From Lineus longissimus (Eukaryota; Nemertea; Pilidiophora; Heteronemertea; Lineidae): a DNA stretch of 64,000 bases. Shown piece after piece: positions 33,970-45,780 of this stretch. The notes below the pieces were generated by a model. That model ran no database searches, had not been told where the DNA came from, and worked only from the letters and a program-made list of their open reading frames with translations. A program made the position numbers and the translations under genes. The stretch spans positions 6,574,001 to 6,638,000 of the forward strand of contig NC_088316.1 in assembly GCF_910592395.1 (NCBI RefSeq), read 5' to 3'. Positions within the stretch are counted from its first letter, which is position 1; every line of letters starts with the position of its first letter.

Positions 33970-35831
33970 TATCGACTGTTTTCTTTTACGAATTCTCCAA
34001 TTCCTTGTTCAACCAGAGAGTCTTAAATAAAAACTCTGGTACAACTAAATACGGCTTAATATATTATAAACGTGAGTCGCGTTTAAATTGATTTGCACCG
34101 GACTTTATGACACACCTTGGTATCTCGCATTTCTTTGTTTGTAAGACTAGCACAACCTGGTTCTATTAAGATCACCACCTCCTCACAGGGCACCAATTAG
34201 TGAATCCGTACATAATCAATCTTGATCGTCATTAGTAATTTTTTCTTACATATAGAAAGAGCATTAGCCACATTGCTCTCTCATCGATTGTCAGCAATCA
34301 TCGTCCATCGACTCTTGGCGCGCAGAACTCAAGGATCATTAGCCAATAACTTTTATGCATACACTGCACATGGTATACAATGTAGACTAATTGGTAAATC
34401 ATTGAGAGGTATTCTGTCGATATCGAGGAGAGTGCATGAGATGGAATAACCGCATTATTTCATTTATACACTGTTTTCAACCACCCGAACTACCGTAATA
34501 TCCAGTCACTTTAATAGCATCCCGTTCCCCTACCCATGCTCTAATGATGTCATTACAGCCGCGCCCCTTGTGTAATCCATCACTGCCCAATTAGCCTGGA
34601 CATGATGCCTAATCACCAATCTATCGAGTTCCAACAACCTTCATTACCCAAATGATCAATGGTCACAAGGTTAACGGCTAATTGTGGCTAATTGGCGAGC
34701 TATGGGGGGGGGGGGGGTTATTCCGATCGATATCAGCTTACTTATCAATGATATCAGAGATTGTGAACCACATGAATGGCATTATTAGTACGTAGTAATT
34801 TGTTCTGGCATGGTTCATCAGTTTCGAATGTCTTATGAATGTTCAACTTGGGATATACACAGAATTCTATAACGCTGTGTAATATGCGCTTTTAGTCTAT
34901 CTATGGTTTTATTGAATTAAAGGTTGTGTACGTGGGACGTTATAAGACAATCGCCATTTCTGATGCTGCTGTGAACTGCTCCATTCAATGGCAGTAGGGC
35001 CGAAGACAACACAAAGGCTACATGCAACACATGAGACTGCAGGTTGCCATTTAGAAGATGCCACATTTAGGATCACCTCTTTCCCTCTCAAGAATTTGAT
35101 AACATACTTTGTTGGGTATGACTCAGTGGGTTATTTTTTTCTTTCACTACATTGGCTGATAGCCGTTTGTAAATCCACACTCCAATGTTTTGTCAATCAA
35201 TGTGTTCAACTTTTTCTGATGATACCACATGTAGTAATGCCAAAATCATAACGCATCTCGGACATTGATGTGTTATGCTTCACGGCATGTATGGAATTTG
35301 AAATGTCAACAGAGAACAATCGGTGAGAACGGAATTAGTTTGTGAAAGTTTACCATGAATGAAAAAAAATCCCGCACCGAAGTTGAAATAAAAATAAGAA
35401 TGGCTACCTACTGTAGCCTTGGTCTGATGAATGTTCGCCTTATCAGGTCAATATTTGTAATACATTATGTGGAGGATCATTACCAGCAATGGCAGGCCTA
35501 GCACACTCTGTTGTGTACGAAAGCCCAGAAGGCTCATGCGAAATTCAAAATTCAAAATTCAAAACTTGGTGTGAAATTCAAAACTTGGTAGAGTCAATGA
35601 AAATGCTTCTTACAAAAAAATGACCCGAATAACTATATCGGAGGACGATGCAGGCGTTAATTACACCTTTGCGATACAACAAGGTATCTTTTCTGTGGAA
35701 AATCTAGGTAAGGGGTTAGATGTTGTGGTACTGCTGCCAGACTGAGGCATGTTTGCTTGTAGCCCATACTGATATAGCCTAGATTGGGCCTATCTGTTAA
35801 TATATGTGCCTTCGCATCTAGCATCAGTACC
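33970..35831. other. No gene; G-tract and AAATTCAAAA repeat
   Basis: A run of about 12 G lies at 34706-34717. A short AAATTCAAAA/CAAAACTTGGT tandem lies at 35541-35590. No supported exon. Confidence 0.45.
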
Positions 35832-36310
35832 GCTGAAAGGGTGGATGTCGTCCTGGGTGCCGACAAATGGTACCCAGGTTCGAGATCGACTGGACAATAA
35901 GCACCCTGGGTGCCATTACACTAGACAAACAGCCCCCAGCTTCTTCTTCTACACTTTTCCTATACCTACAGCCGAAGTTGGCCCCACGCTCACGGAGGTC
36001 ACGTGTCACGATAACCATCATTTTGCAAGATAGCGACCGTCCCTGTTTCCAACCGCGCTCTAAAAACCTTTCTTTCATCAATTCCATCTTATTCAAACGG
36101 GGTATTCGTCTTTAAGGGGAGAGAGATAAAGAACCTATAGGCCTAAACGCGTTTTTTTCTGTTTATCTGTTCTTTTTATTTCGCCACAAGTACCACGGCG
36201 CGAGATAAAACGAGATTGCAAGAAACGTCCTCGTCCCTAAGATCCGTAAGCCAGGCAAAAAGAAGCTGGGTGCTGTTTGTCTAGTGTAATGGCACCCAGG
36301 GTGCTTATTT
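35832..36310. mobile_element. Fold-back element, copy A, cut by a LINE 3' end
   Basis: The left arm starts 'GCTGAAAGGGTGGATGTCGT' and reaches 'CACTAGACAAACAGC' near 35935. The right arm (36190-36310) repeats it inverted, but stops at 'GGTGCTTATT' where the LINE tail begins, so the last 70 or so bases of the right arm are missing. The full palindrome is seen at 40519-41073. No coding frame. Confidence 0.85.
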
Positions 36311-39300
36311 TACTTTTTATTTATTTATTTAAAACCTCCAAACAGGAGAACAATACAGTTGATACAGTTAAACAGATATATAAAAGCACATTAAAAAGCT
36401 CGCACCAAAAGTTTGACCAGCCCCCTCTCACGCGACCCCGGGGAGCAGTATCTGTCGTCAAGGAGGAGAGACCTAAGAGAGTCAACTACGCCATCCTCGC
36501 CGACAGAGGCCACGTCAACGGGGCAGAGCGAGCGGGGCCGGTCCGACAACGCAAGAATAACAGGCGACACATTTTGAGAAACATCGTGTAACAGTGTGCC
36601 AACAGTACAACCCCGCCCAGCTAAAAATTCAGCCAAAAGAGCAGCATTAAGAGCACTGGCCGGGGACGGGCGTTTAAAAATACGGTTAAAAAGTAAAAGC
36701 TTACTATTGAGGATCACAGTGGAGACAGGATTAACAGAAATGGCCTTAAGAAGCTTGCTATGGTGTGATCGCTTCGGTAAGCCGAGCACCCGTTTAAAAT
36801 TATTACTCTGAAAACTGTTTAAAATAGACATTTCGTGTTTGTTCATATGCACGCTAGAACATCAAGAGATTGCAATAGGTAGAATAGCGGTTTTCCATAA
36901 ATACACTTTTGCGGCTGAGCATAGGCCGGGATAACTGAAACCTGCACTTAACAGACTGAAAGCTCTACGTTGAGCAGCAGAGACCCTCTGCTCTACATGA
37001 GATGATGATAACAGGCTTGTACAGAACTTAACACCGAGAATGTCTACCTCGTCATCTACAGAAATTACATTGCCATCCAAGTACCAAACTGGAGTCTTGG
37101 ATAAGATCTCTTTACCAAATATTATACAACGTGTCTTCTTAAAACCAAAGACGAACCGCCACATTTTGGCGTATCGTGAACAAATGTCGATTAGTCCCTG
37201 TAACCCTGGGGCACTTAAGGCCATCAGATTAACGTCATCAGCATATGCAAAATTATTAAATAGATACTGGGATACCCGCAGTCCAAGCCAGAGTTGGAGA
37301 GTTCCTTAAGTAGATCATCAGTGAACATTATGAAAAGGAGAGGTGACAGTATTGTGTTGACCGTTCCATACAACCAGCGCCCTCAGGCGGGAATACCTTT
37401 CATACAGAATTAGCCAGTAATTGAGCGGAATAACTTGAACATGAGACCATCATGCCAGATCCTGTCAAAGCATTTTTCCGCATCCAAGCTACAGGCATAA
37501 ACAGGACTTGAATTGGAATTGAAATAAGCTACAGTATCATGTAAGAAAGCACATGCCTGATCAGTGCCAAGGCCAGGCCTGAACCCAAACTGAGTTTCAC
37601 AGCAATTATCACAGTCAGGTTTGATGAGACATTCCAGCAGTTTAGAATAGCAAGTGCTCACAGTCATTGGACGGTAATTATCCAGTATATTAGGGTCCAA
37701 AGTAGGCTTCTTTAACACTGGTACAATAGATCCAGTTAGCATGTCAGCACCTACAACATGCCAGCTAAGCATCACAGTAATAATTTGACCAAGAAAGCTA
37801 CAGAGAACTGGTGAGAGTCCGTACTGCAGATGTTCTGAACTGATTAAATCAACACCAGCTGCCTTACCCTTTTTCAGAGACAAAATAGCTGCTTCTACTT
37901 GAAATTTAGATATTTCGCATTCAAAATAGTTATTGCAGTGTGAACGAAATTCATTTCTGACATAGTTACTGATCTCAGTTTGTTCCTCATCCAGATCTAA
38001 AGTGTCAGTCATTATAACACTGTAATGAGACCCAAACTCATTGGCAGTGAGTGTAGATGAGCAGTTTTTAGCATAAGTTTGCACTTTCCACTGTCTCCGG
38101 AGCGGAAAAGCCCATTCAATGTCCGAATGGTCTTATTACACACATTCTGGATGGCTACTCTAGACGCTTTGCGGAATTGTTTCTAAGCATGTTTCCAACA
38201 AACAAACACGGCACCGTCTCTAGGCCTATCGTTGATCACCCACAGCCTCCACCAGAATGACTTGATATCGCGGAGATAGCTCAGGTCTGCAGACCAATGA
38301 GCCTTAGGACGAAATGCGCTAGTCGCACAGCATTTTGACTCTCGAGCTGCGGTGTGAATGCTATCGTTGAGGACAGCAAACATGCTATCAACGTACTGTT
38401 GCGCCGACTTTCTGTCCGGATGACTAGGAGCGCATACATTAACAAATTTTAGCTTGTCCTCAAGAATCGATCGATATTTGAGACTATTGGACGGCACTTT
38501 CCAGTTACAGCGGCCCGTTTGGCCACTATGCTTACAGCGTTCTGGCGTTCCAGAATCATCAACGTGGACGTTAAAGGAAAACTGCAAGGGGAGATGATCA
38601 CTCACATTCCCATCTTCCAGCGGCACGATCGCGCAATCTAGGCGTCAACACATGATCAATCCAGGTGTATACACCACGTTTAATACAAGAATACGTGTAC
38701 TTTACTGACTGCGGCGTTCCTATGTCAGCTGCTGTGAGGTCATTCGAGGTGATGAAGTCATACAGTAGCTTTGACTGCCTGGAGAAGCCTCTAGTTCTGT
38801 ACCAATGACGCGAAAGGGTTCACCATGAGGCAACTGGGCGTTAAAGTCACCACATATTCAAATAGGAGAAATAGGACCATATTTATCCAGACACGACTGC
38901 AGCCCGTCTAGACACTCAATAAAGGGGGCTAGGCTTGCTCCGGGCCCCTCAAAATAGGGTATATAGGTGTTCACAATAGTCTGCCGTATACCAGCTCGGT
39001 TGTTCAGTGACACAGCGATAATTCTATCATTGTCAACAGTAATATCTTGCCAGGAGAGACCTGGGAGTTTCTTGCATATCACAGCTACCCCACCATATGG
39101 GCGGCCAGAGTGATGCTGCACCACGTCCGTCATGCTTGATTTCGCAAACACCACATAGGATGATGGCTCAAAGCGCGAGTCCACCGTAGCAAGGGCATCC
39201 GGAATCGAAGACAGTTCACTGGGCGTTAGCCACGTTTCGCACAAACACATGACAGAGCAGTTCTGAAGCCTCTCGGCTATATAGGGTGCACTAGCTTTAA

Positions 39301-40500
39301 ACCCGTGACAGTTAAAAGTTTCACAAATAACTTCTTCGGAATGCTTATCGTTCTCTCCACGGATTGTCGACCTGGGTATACCAGTCTCCGCGGTCGTAAT
39401 CACAGTCCTGGGTGTAGAAGAGGAATCTTCGCAAGTCTCCACTGGTAGACCAGGGACAGTAGAGACAATTTCAGTAACCTCCTCGTCCACATCTGCAGGA
39501 TTGAGGTTGCTATCTCTGAGTGCCTGCTCTAAACGCCTATTGTCTTCTCTCAAGTTTCTGGCCTCAACCTCCAGCTGACCGACTCTCTGTTTTAAGTCTG
39601 TTAGTTCCGATATCAAGTCCGCAAGTTGGATAACGGGCTGTTCCTCAGAAGCGCAGACCGTATCCCCTTTGTAGATCTTATCAAGTTCCTTAGAGGGTAT
39701 CTGGTTCACCACGCTGTAACCCAGATGAAATATATCCTCAACAAGTTTATGTTTCACCTGCCTATTTATGAGCCGTTTTCCCTTAAGTTGCAGAAAAAGG
39801 CCAATACAGGCCTTACACATCACTTTCCGAATCTCCGTCAGAGTGTTCAGTTCTAGTGTAGTCAAAGCCTCCCGTACGGAATTCTGGTTATATTGAAACG
39901 TAGTCTCGATAGACTGAATGAACACATCAACAAAGTCAGCACTGTCCTTTAGCTTCAACAGCCCCGAGAGATCTAGCGGCTTCTTCTTATTGCCCCCCGT
40001 CACTGACCCTCCGTGCTCAGGGAAGCGGGACTTATTGCACTTTGCACACAGCCATAGGTCGCACAACCTCCATTCGATCGGCCCCTTGTCCTCGTCCTCG
40101 TGAGGACAAGGCCCATTCGGTAATCCTGCACACACCTTCATACTATTCACTAGGTGTGACGCACAATACTAATATGAAGTGTCTATAGTCAATGTAAAGG
40201 ACCCTACAGTGCAGAGTGTGTATATTACCTGTACACTCAGTGCATAGCACAGGCAAATGTCCGACAGGTTTTTAGTCACTTCAAAAGTTCGTTAATTTCC
40301 CTCTATACCGTATCTATCCTTACTCCTCGTTAGTTTATTACCACACTGTCACGTTCCGATTCGTTAAACTTGCACTAAAATTTAATTTTGCCCTTTGAAA
40401 TTGCAAAAAAAGTTGATTTTGAACTGGCGGAGTAGAATGACCGATATGCTTATATGCGGTATGCCATATGCGGTATCCTGGGCATTGGCTAAAGTAGGTC
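36311..40500 (-). mobile_element. Decayed LINE (EEP endonuclease + RT), minus strand
   Basis: The 3' end is a short TTTA-type repeat at about 36316-36332, on the left. Coding runs right to left from ATG 40148-40150; a GC-poor stretch to about 40500 is probably its 5' UTR. The same 3' sequence ('AAAACCTCC..AGGAGAA') ends the truncated element at 58331-60240, so they form one family. The element lies exactly between two fold-back copies (35832-36310 and 40519-41073). Clade not assigned: it has an EEP endonuclease and a PHD-like N-terminal motif, as in Jockey/CR1-type LINEs. Confidence 0.85.
36391..40150 (-). pseudogene. LINE polyprotein: Cys-rich finger, coiled coil, EEP endonuclease, RT
   Basis: The first open part (40150-38858, 430 residues) has a Cys/His finger near residues 7-45 (CAGLPNGPC, CDLWLCAKC), a helix-rich stretch and a coiled coil (residues about 175-215). 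The EEP nuclease follows ('FNCHGFKASAPYIAERL', 'LCETWL', 'GRPYGGVAVI'). A single in-frame stop at 38855-38857 precedes 'ICGDFNAQLP', so the nuclease was recently whole. After frameshifts near 38640-38700 comes 'SDHLPLQFSF' (the SDH motif). RT motifs are in 38084-37410 ('LKKGKAAGVDLIS', 'FGFRPGLGTDQA', 'SLDAEKCFD'), with 'YADDVNLMA' near 37225-37250 in another frame, then a C-terminal part to about 36391. It is inactive, with at least four breaks. Confidence 0.88.
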
Positions 40501-40518
40501 GTTCACGGCCGTACTGAT

Positions 40519-41073
40519 GCTGAAAGGGTGGATGTCGTCCTGGGTGCCGACAAATGGTACCCAGGTTCGAGATCGACTAGACAATAAGCACCCTGGGTGC
40601 CATTACACTAGACATCGTTTTGCCTAGCTTACGGATCTTAGGGACGAGGACGTTTCTTGCAATCTCGTTTTATCTCGCGCCGTGGTACTTGCGGCATTAG
40701 CAGTGCGCGAAATAAAAAGAACAGATAAACAGAAAAAAAGCGTTTAGGCCTATAGGTCTTTGAAAGCACATTTCGGATGATTTATTCAGAAAAGGTATGT
40801 AGGAGGGATATAATTCAGAGAATGAAAAAATTGTGTGATGACAAAATGAATGGATTTGCTGCGTATTTTTCTTGACAATCAGTCGATATGTACAACGGCG
40901 CGAGATAAAACGAGATTGCAAGAAACGTCCTCGTCCCTAAGATCCGTAAGCCAGGCAAAAAGAGGCTGGGTGCTGTTTGTCTAGTGTAATGGCACCCAGG
41001 GTGCTTATTATCCAGTCGATCTCGAACCTGGGTACCATTTGTCGGCACCCAGGACGACATCCACCCTTTCAGC
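40519..41073. mobile_element. Fold-back element, copy B, complete palindrome
   Basis: The left arm (40519-40695) starts 'GCTGAAAGGGTGGATGTCGT'; the right arm (40893-41073) is its near-perfect inverse. The arms share 'AAACGAGATTGCAAGAAACG' and 'ACCCAGGTTCGAGATCGACT'. The centre (about 200 bases) shares part of its sequence with copy A in inverse orientation, so the centre is flipped or rearranged between copies. No clear target duplication. Confidence 0.88.
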
Positions 41074-41702
41074 CCTAGTAGGCTCCTACATGTATTTGCG
41101 ATACCACAGTATAAGCCAAATCATGCAGTTCAGTCCATGGACAACGCCAGCGTGTGTATGTGTAATAGGATCCCCTGTGCACTGGGCCAATAGAAACACA
41201 TCAGGCCTCATAGCTAATAATTTGTAGCCGATTTCTTCCTCTTGGCGTCTGCCGTGGAGTAGGCCTATATACTAGTAGTAACAAAAGCCACGACCTCTAG
41301 AGCTGTATTCAGAGGGGGCAGGGGTGGATTACTGCCCCCATCCACCTCACCTAAAAACGTGTTTTTCATGCAGATTTCGGACGATTTAGGACGAAAAGTG
41401 CTAGAGAGCCTATGTGTGTTTTTGGGGCCAGGCTGTGTTGTGGAAGAATTCGTCTAATTTTTCATAAGAGAGCGACTCTTTACCCAGCTGTCGGTTACCC
41501 AGTGAATGAAACTCGTATCCTATTTCACCGGCTAGCCGGGTACCCAATGTCATTATTTCAACCGAGCTTGGAAATACATTTTTACTTCATGACATATTTT
41601 CATCGTACGTTATCGACAGCGGGACAATTAATACATTACTTCAATATCAGCACTCATTTATTATCATTGACGATAATACTTGAAATGTTATGTTTATTCC
41701 AG
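41074..41702. other. Upstream of the kinase-type pseudogene
   Basis: No further exon was found. A frame at 41412-41783 overlaps the first recognised exon but does not read like protein upstream of it. Confidence 0.35.
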
Positions 41703-43240
41703 CTCAACCCTTCCTTGCCCTCAATTATGTGGACGAAGGGGATGCCGAGAAGATCATGTCTCCATCATCGATGGGAGATTTGATATGCCACTTGATTGCT
41801 GGATGAAGGAGGGGAGGCCATATTTTGTTGTTAAAGGTATAAAGTTGTGCATAAAGTCTTCAGATTTGTTTCTCCAAGAACACCGTTTTCAAGTACACCA
41901 GTTTATTTGAAACAACTTTCGTGATAGGCCTATATGATCTTACGTTTGACATTCCGAACCGAAATGACCGTTGTAAACTTTCGGTGTACACCATGGAATG
42001 GTTTCACCTAGCGTACTGAGGGCTTTGCTTTTCTAAATAACAGCTTGGTACTTAGTACGTCGACACATTCAGCAGGAAACGTTTTGTTCTGAAAATAATA
42101 CCGATATTTATTGAATGAGGTAAAAAAAATAAATACAATGTTTTGAGGTGGGATATTAATGAGACTAATTTCTAATATGGTACATGCCTAAATCGTTGGT
42201 TTCAATATGTCCCCGTTCTGTTTATCATTTCAGCTCGAAGTGAAGACAGCGCTCAAGCAAAAAAGGAACGGAGAATCAAGGAGCTAATCAATAACATAAA
42301 GGAACAGAAAACCAAATCAAGAAAACGCCCTCATTCAGAGGTAGGTACAGTCCATATCAGTAACATGACATTTATAAATACTTCGATGACTTGGCCCAAG
42401 GTGATGATTCAAGTGGCAATTGTAAGAGTGTAAACTGGGTATAGAACATGTACCAAAAATATGATCGTACTCCTGTGGTGACACGCAACAAGGCAATGCT
42501 CTAAAGCCGTAATAAAACATGTACTAAAAGCAGGGACTGTACGAAATGATGTGTCAGTCTGAGTGTCATGAATGCATTTGACGAAATGTCTTTTGATTAG
42601 GAGCCGCTGAACTTCTCTAGATGATAATTATAATCGATGCATCCATCCTCATTGTCAATGGGGAATCCTGCAAGATAATTCTCATTGTACTTTCACTTTA
42701 GATGGCCTTCAGAAAAGCATTATTATGCACTTCATGTGTAGGTGGTAATTGTGATAGCCATCTAATATCATCTGTCTGCAGAATATAATGATTTTCTCGC
42801 AGGACTCCCCCTTTAAACGACGTAAAATACTGATTCACATATTTTCCCCCCAGGAACATGCGAATGCACAACGGATGGATGCCAAAGGATCGCGTACCAA
42901 GCAAACAAGGCTCCGTATAGGATGGATGCACTATCGCAGCCAAAAAAGTCGTACAAGCAAATCTACCAGAAAGATGGTGGCGGGATCAGAAAAATTGACA
43001 TTCCATCTCTAAAACTTTGGTCGAACGATGTCAGAAAAATCGGAGAGAGCAAGTTTTTCCTTGAAGGGAATTCATCCCTTGGAAAATTGTCCGATATGGA
43101 GGTGCAGTTGGGAGATTTCTCTGGAAAGAGCATGAAGGATTCTACCGTTGCCAATGGAAATACATGTCTATTCGATAGCTACCTTAGGGCAATTAGTTTG
43201 TACTCATCAAAGAGCACACTTTATTTGATGACGAAGAGTT
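41703..43240 (+). CDS. N-terminal exons of a kinase-type gene: Cys-rich segment, basic helix, DGGG-R domain (partial)
   Basis: Exon 41703-41836 (acceptor TTATTCCAG, donor AAAG|GTATAA) encodes 'PCPQLCGRRGCREDHVS' and 'DMPLDCWMKEGRPYFVVK'. Its phase fits exon 42234-42344 (acceptor TTTATCATTTCAG), a basic helix 'AQAKKERRIKELINNIKEQK'. The next exon starts at 42854 after 'TTTTCCCCCCAG'. Ending the second exon at 42344 (TAG|GTACAG) puts it in the frame 'CECTTDGCQRIAYQANKAPY' then 'KKSYKQIYQKDGGGIRKIDI' and 'WSNDVRKIGESKFFLEGNSS'; the stronger donor at 42340 would lead to a stop at 43010-43012. The DGGG-R domain followed by 'FF.(E/N)G.S..G' is common in invertebrate multidomain proteins of unknown role. 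The start of the gene is not found. Confidence 0.55.
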
Positions 43241-44650
43241 CAACATCAGGAACGAGAGCCGAGAGACGAAACACCGCAAGTAGAGCTCCAGCATCAGGAA
43301 GAAGAGCCGAGAGCCGATGCCCCGCAAGAAGAGCTCCAGCATCAGGAGAAGAACCGAGAGACTTAGCTTCGCAAGAAGTGATCCAGCATCAGGAACAAGA
43401 GCCAAGAGACGAAGCCCCGCAAGAAGAGTTCCAGCATCAGGAACAAGAGCCGAGAGCCGATGCCCCGCAAGAAGAGCTCCAGCATCAGGAACAGGAGCTG
43501 AGAGCCGATGCCCTGCATAAAGAGCTCCAGCATCACGACCTAGAGCTGAGAGATGAAGCCCCGCAAGAAGAGCTCAAGCATCAGGAACAAGAGACGAGAG
43601 CCGATGCCCTGCAAGAAGAGCTCCAGCATCAGGAACAAGAGCCGAGAGACGAAGTCCTGCAAGAAGATCTCCAGTATCAGGACCTAGAGCTGAGAGATGA
43701 AGCCCCGCAAGAAGAGCTCAAGCATCAGGAACAAGAGCCAAGAGACGAAGCCCCGCAAGAAGAGCTCCAGCATTAGGACCTAGAGCTGAGAGATAAAGCC
43801 CCGCAAGAAGAGCTCAAGCATCAGGAACAAGAGCCAAGAGACGAAGCCCCGCAAGAAGAGCTCCAGCATTAGGACCTAGAGCTGAGAGATAAAGCCCCGC
43901 AAGAAGAGCTCAAGCATCAGGAACAAGAGCCGAGAGACGAAGCCCGCAAGAAGAGCTCCAGCATCAGGAACAAGAACCGAGAGACGAAGCCCCGCAAGAA
44001 GAGCTCAAGCATCAGGAACAAGACCCAAGAGACGAAGCCCCGCAAGAAGAGCTTAAGCATCAGGACCTAGAGCTGAGAGATGAAGCCCCGCAAGAAGAGC
44101 TCCGGCATCAGGACCTAGAGCTGAGAGATGAAGCCCCGCAAGAAGAGCTCAAGCATTAGGAACAAGAGCCGAGAGACGAAGCCCCGCAAGAAGAGCTCCA
44201 GCATCAGGAAAAAGAGCCGAGAGACGAAGCCCCGCAAGAAGAGCTCCAGCATCAGGAACAAGAGCCGAGAGACGAAGCCCCGCTAGAAGAGCTCCAGCAT
44301 CAGGAAAAAGGGCCGAGAGACGAAGCCCCGCAAGAAGAGCTCCAGCATCAGGACCTAGAGCTGAGAGATGAAGCCCCGCAAGAAGAGCTCAAGCATCAGG
44401 AACAAGAGCTGAGAGACGAAGCCCCGCAAGAAGAGCTCCAGCATCAGGAACAGGAGCCGAGAGACGAAGCCCCGCAAGAAGAGCTCCAGCATCAGGAACA
44501 AGAGCCGAGAGACGAAGCCCCGCAAGAAGAGATCCAGCATCAGGAACAAGAGCCGAGAGATGAAGCCCCGCAAGAAGAGCTCCAGCATCAGGAATAAGAG
44601 CTGAGAGATGAAGTCCCGCAAGAAGAGCTCCAGTATCAGGGACAAGTGCA
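43225..44650 (+). repeat. 48-bp coding minisatellite, about 30 units
   Basis: Units of 48 bases encode 16 residues, best read as QEELQHQEQEPRDEAP with a variant QEELKHQDLELRDEAP. The first three units (43225-43370) are in another frame than the next, and TAG/TAA codons occur from 43774 onward in several units. The array is thus degenerating and the frame is not kept through it. It is highly charged, a likely coiled-coil or disordered linker when intact. Nearly identical adjacent pairs show recent unequal exchange. Confidence 0.9.
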
Positions 44651-45780
44651 GAAAAGCCATGACCATGTGCTTCTTGTGTTTCTTGATGTAGTCTTCGCAG
44701 ATGAACCCCCATTTCAGTAACTATGCCGCTTCCCAGCCCATACAAAAGAAAGCAATGAACATATTGATGAACTAATCCTGCTCCAGCCGACTGAAATCTG
44801 GGGATATACCAATGACATGTTAGTGATTGAAGTTATAGTTAGCAAACATATAGAAACAGACCACTTGGCGTTAACGTGGTTCAAGGATGGGGAACGATTT
44901 GAAAGCGGACAAGCATGCAATATTATATTTGTTAAGGACCCAGGCAAGTATTACTGCATAGGGAAAGTCCGTGGCAACGAAGCCCGAAGCAAAACATAGC
45001 CAACTCAAAGAAACCTGTAATGGAATGCGGCAGTGCAATTCCTTAGGAGATACATGTATACCGGAGATAAAGATGGACGGTTTGGATATTGACAGGTCAG
45101 GGCCCTTCAGAAGTGGATCATTTGGAAACGTGTACCGAGCAAAACAGGTATTGCGAATGGTAGAAAGCGAGGCAACTATAAATGCTAAGATAAGGCACCC
45201 TAACGTTGTGCAGTTTTTGGGTGAGGGAAAAGAACCAGGTACTGTATATCTAGTGAACGAATATAAAGACGGGGTTAAAATGGAGGATATCATATTCGAC
45301 GATGCAACGAAGCAGCGGATGGGCTTGAAGAAAGCCGATAAATTAGACGTCGGACGAATGATAGCACAAGGTTTTGCATATCTGCATCATCTAGTACCGC
45401 CAGTTATCCACAATTACATCAAGCCAGCAAATATATTGATAAGAAGTGGATGCTTGATCACGACAAAGATATGCGATCTCAGGCTTATAGCCGAGTGAAA
45501 TCGCTAACAGCAGTAACCACAACCATGACGGGTATTGGCGCTGGTTCCCCTGCGTACATGGCCCCCGAATGTCTTCTGGAGGGTGCGAAGGCGACCCTGG
45601 AAGCGGATGTTTGGTCCTTAGGGATAACAATGATAGAGCTATTTACAGAGGAGGACGCCTGGTCGGTTGACGATGAAATCGATGCAGTGCAAGCTATTAA
45701 CGACAAGATGATAAAGAAAGAAAAGCCAAGAGCTCCAACTCCAGATCAGTGCTCCTTGGGTGTAGAGAAAGTCATTATTC
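44640..45780 (+). pseudogene. Ig-like segment plus degenerate protein kinase domain
   Basis: After the repeats, 44817-44998 reads 'LALTWFKDGERFESGQACNI' and 'DPGKYYCIGKV', an Ig-like core (W, C, YxC). It ends at TAG 44996-44998. In another frame, 45090-45498 is a kinase N-lobe: 'FRSGSFGNVYRAKQ' (glycine loop), then directly 'ESEATINAKIRHPNVVQFLG'. The strand with the ATP-binding lysine is missing. The catalytic loop reads 'HNYIKPANIL' where HRDxKxxN is expected, so the catalytic Asp is lost, and DFG reads 'DLR'. A frameshift near 45485 moves the rest to the frame 'AGSPAYMAPECLLEGAKATL', 'EADVWSLGITMIEL'. The last codons before TAA at 45825-45827 come from the inserted element. This is an inactive kinase remnant, continuous in order with the exons upstream. 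Confidence 0.8.
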
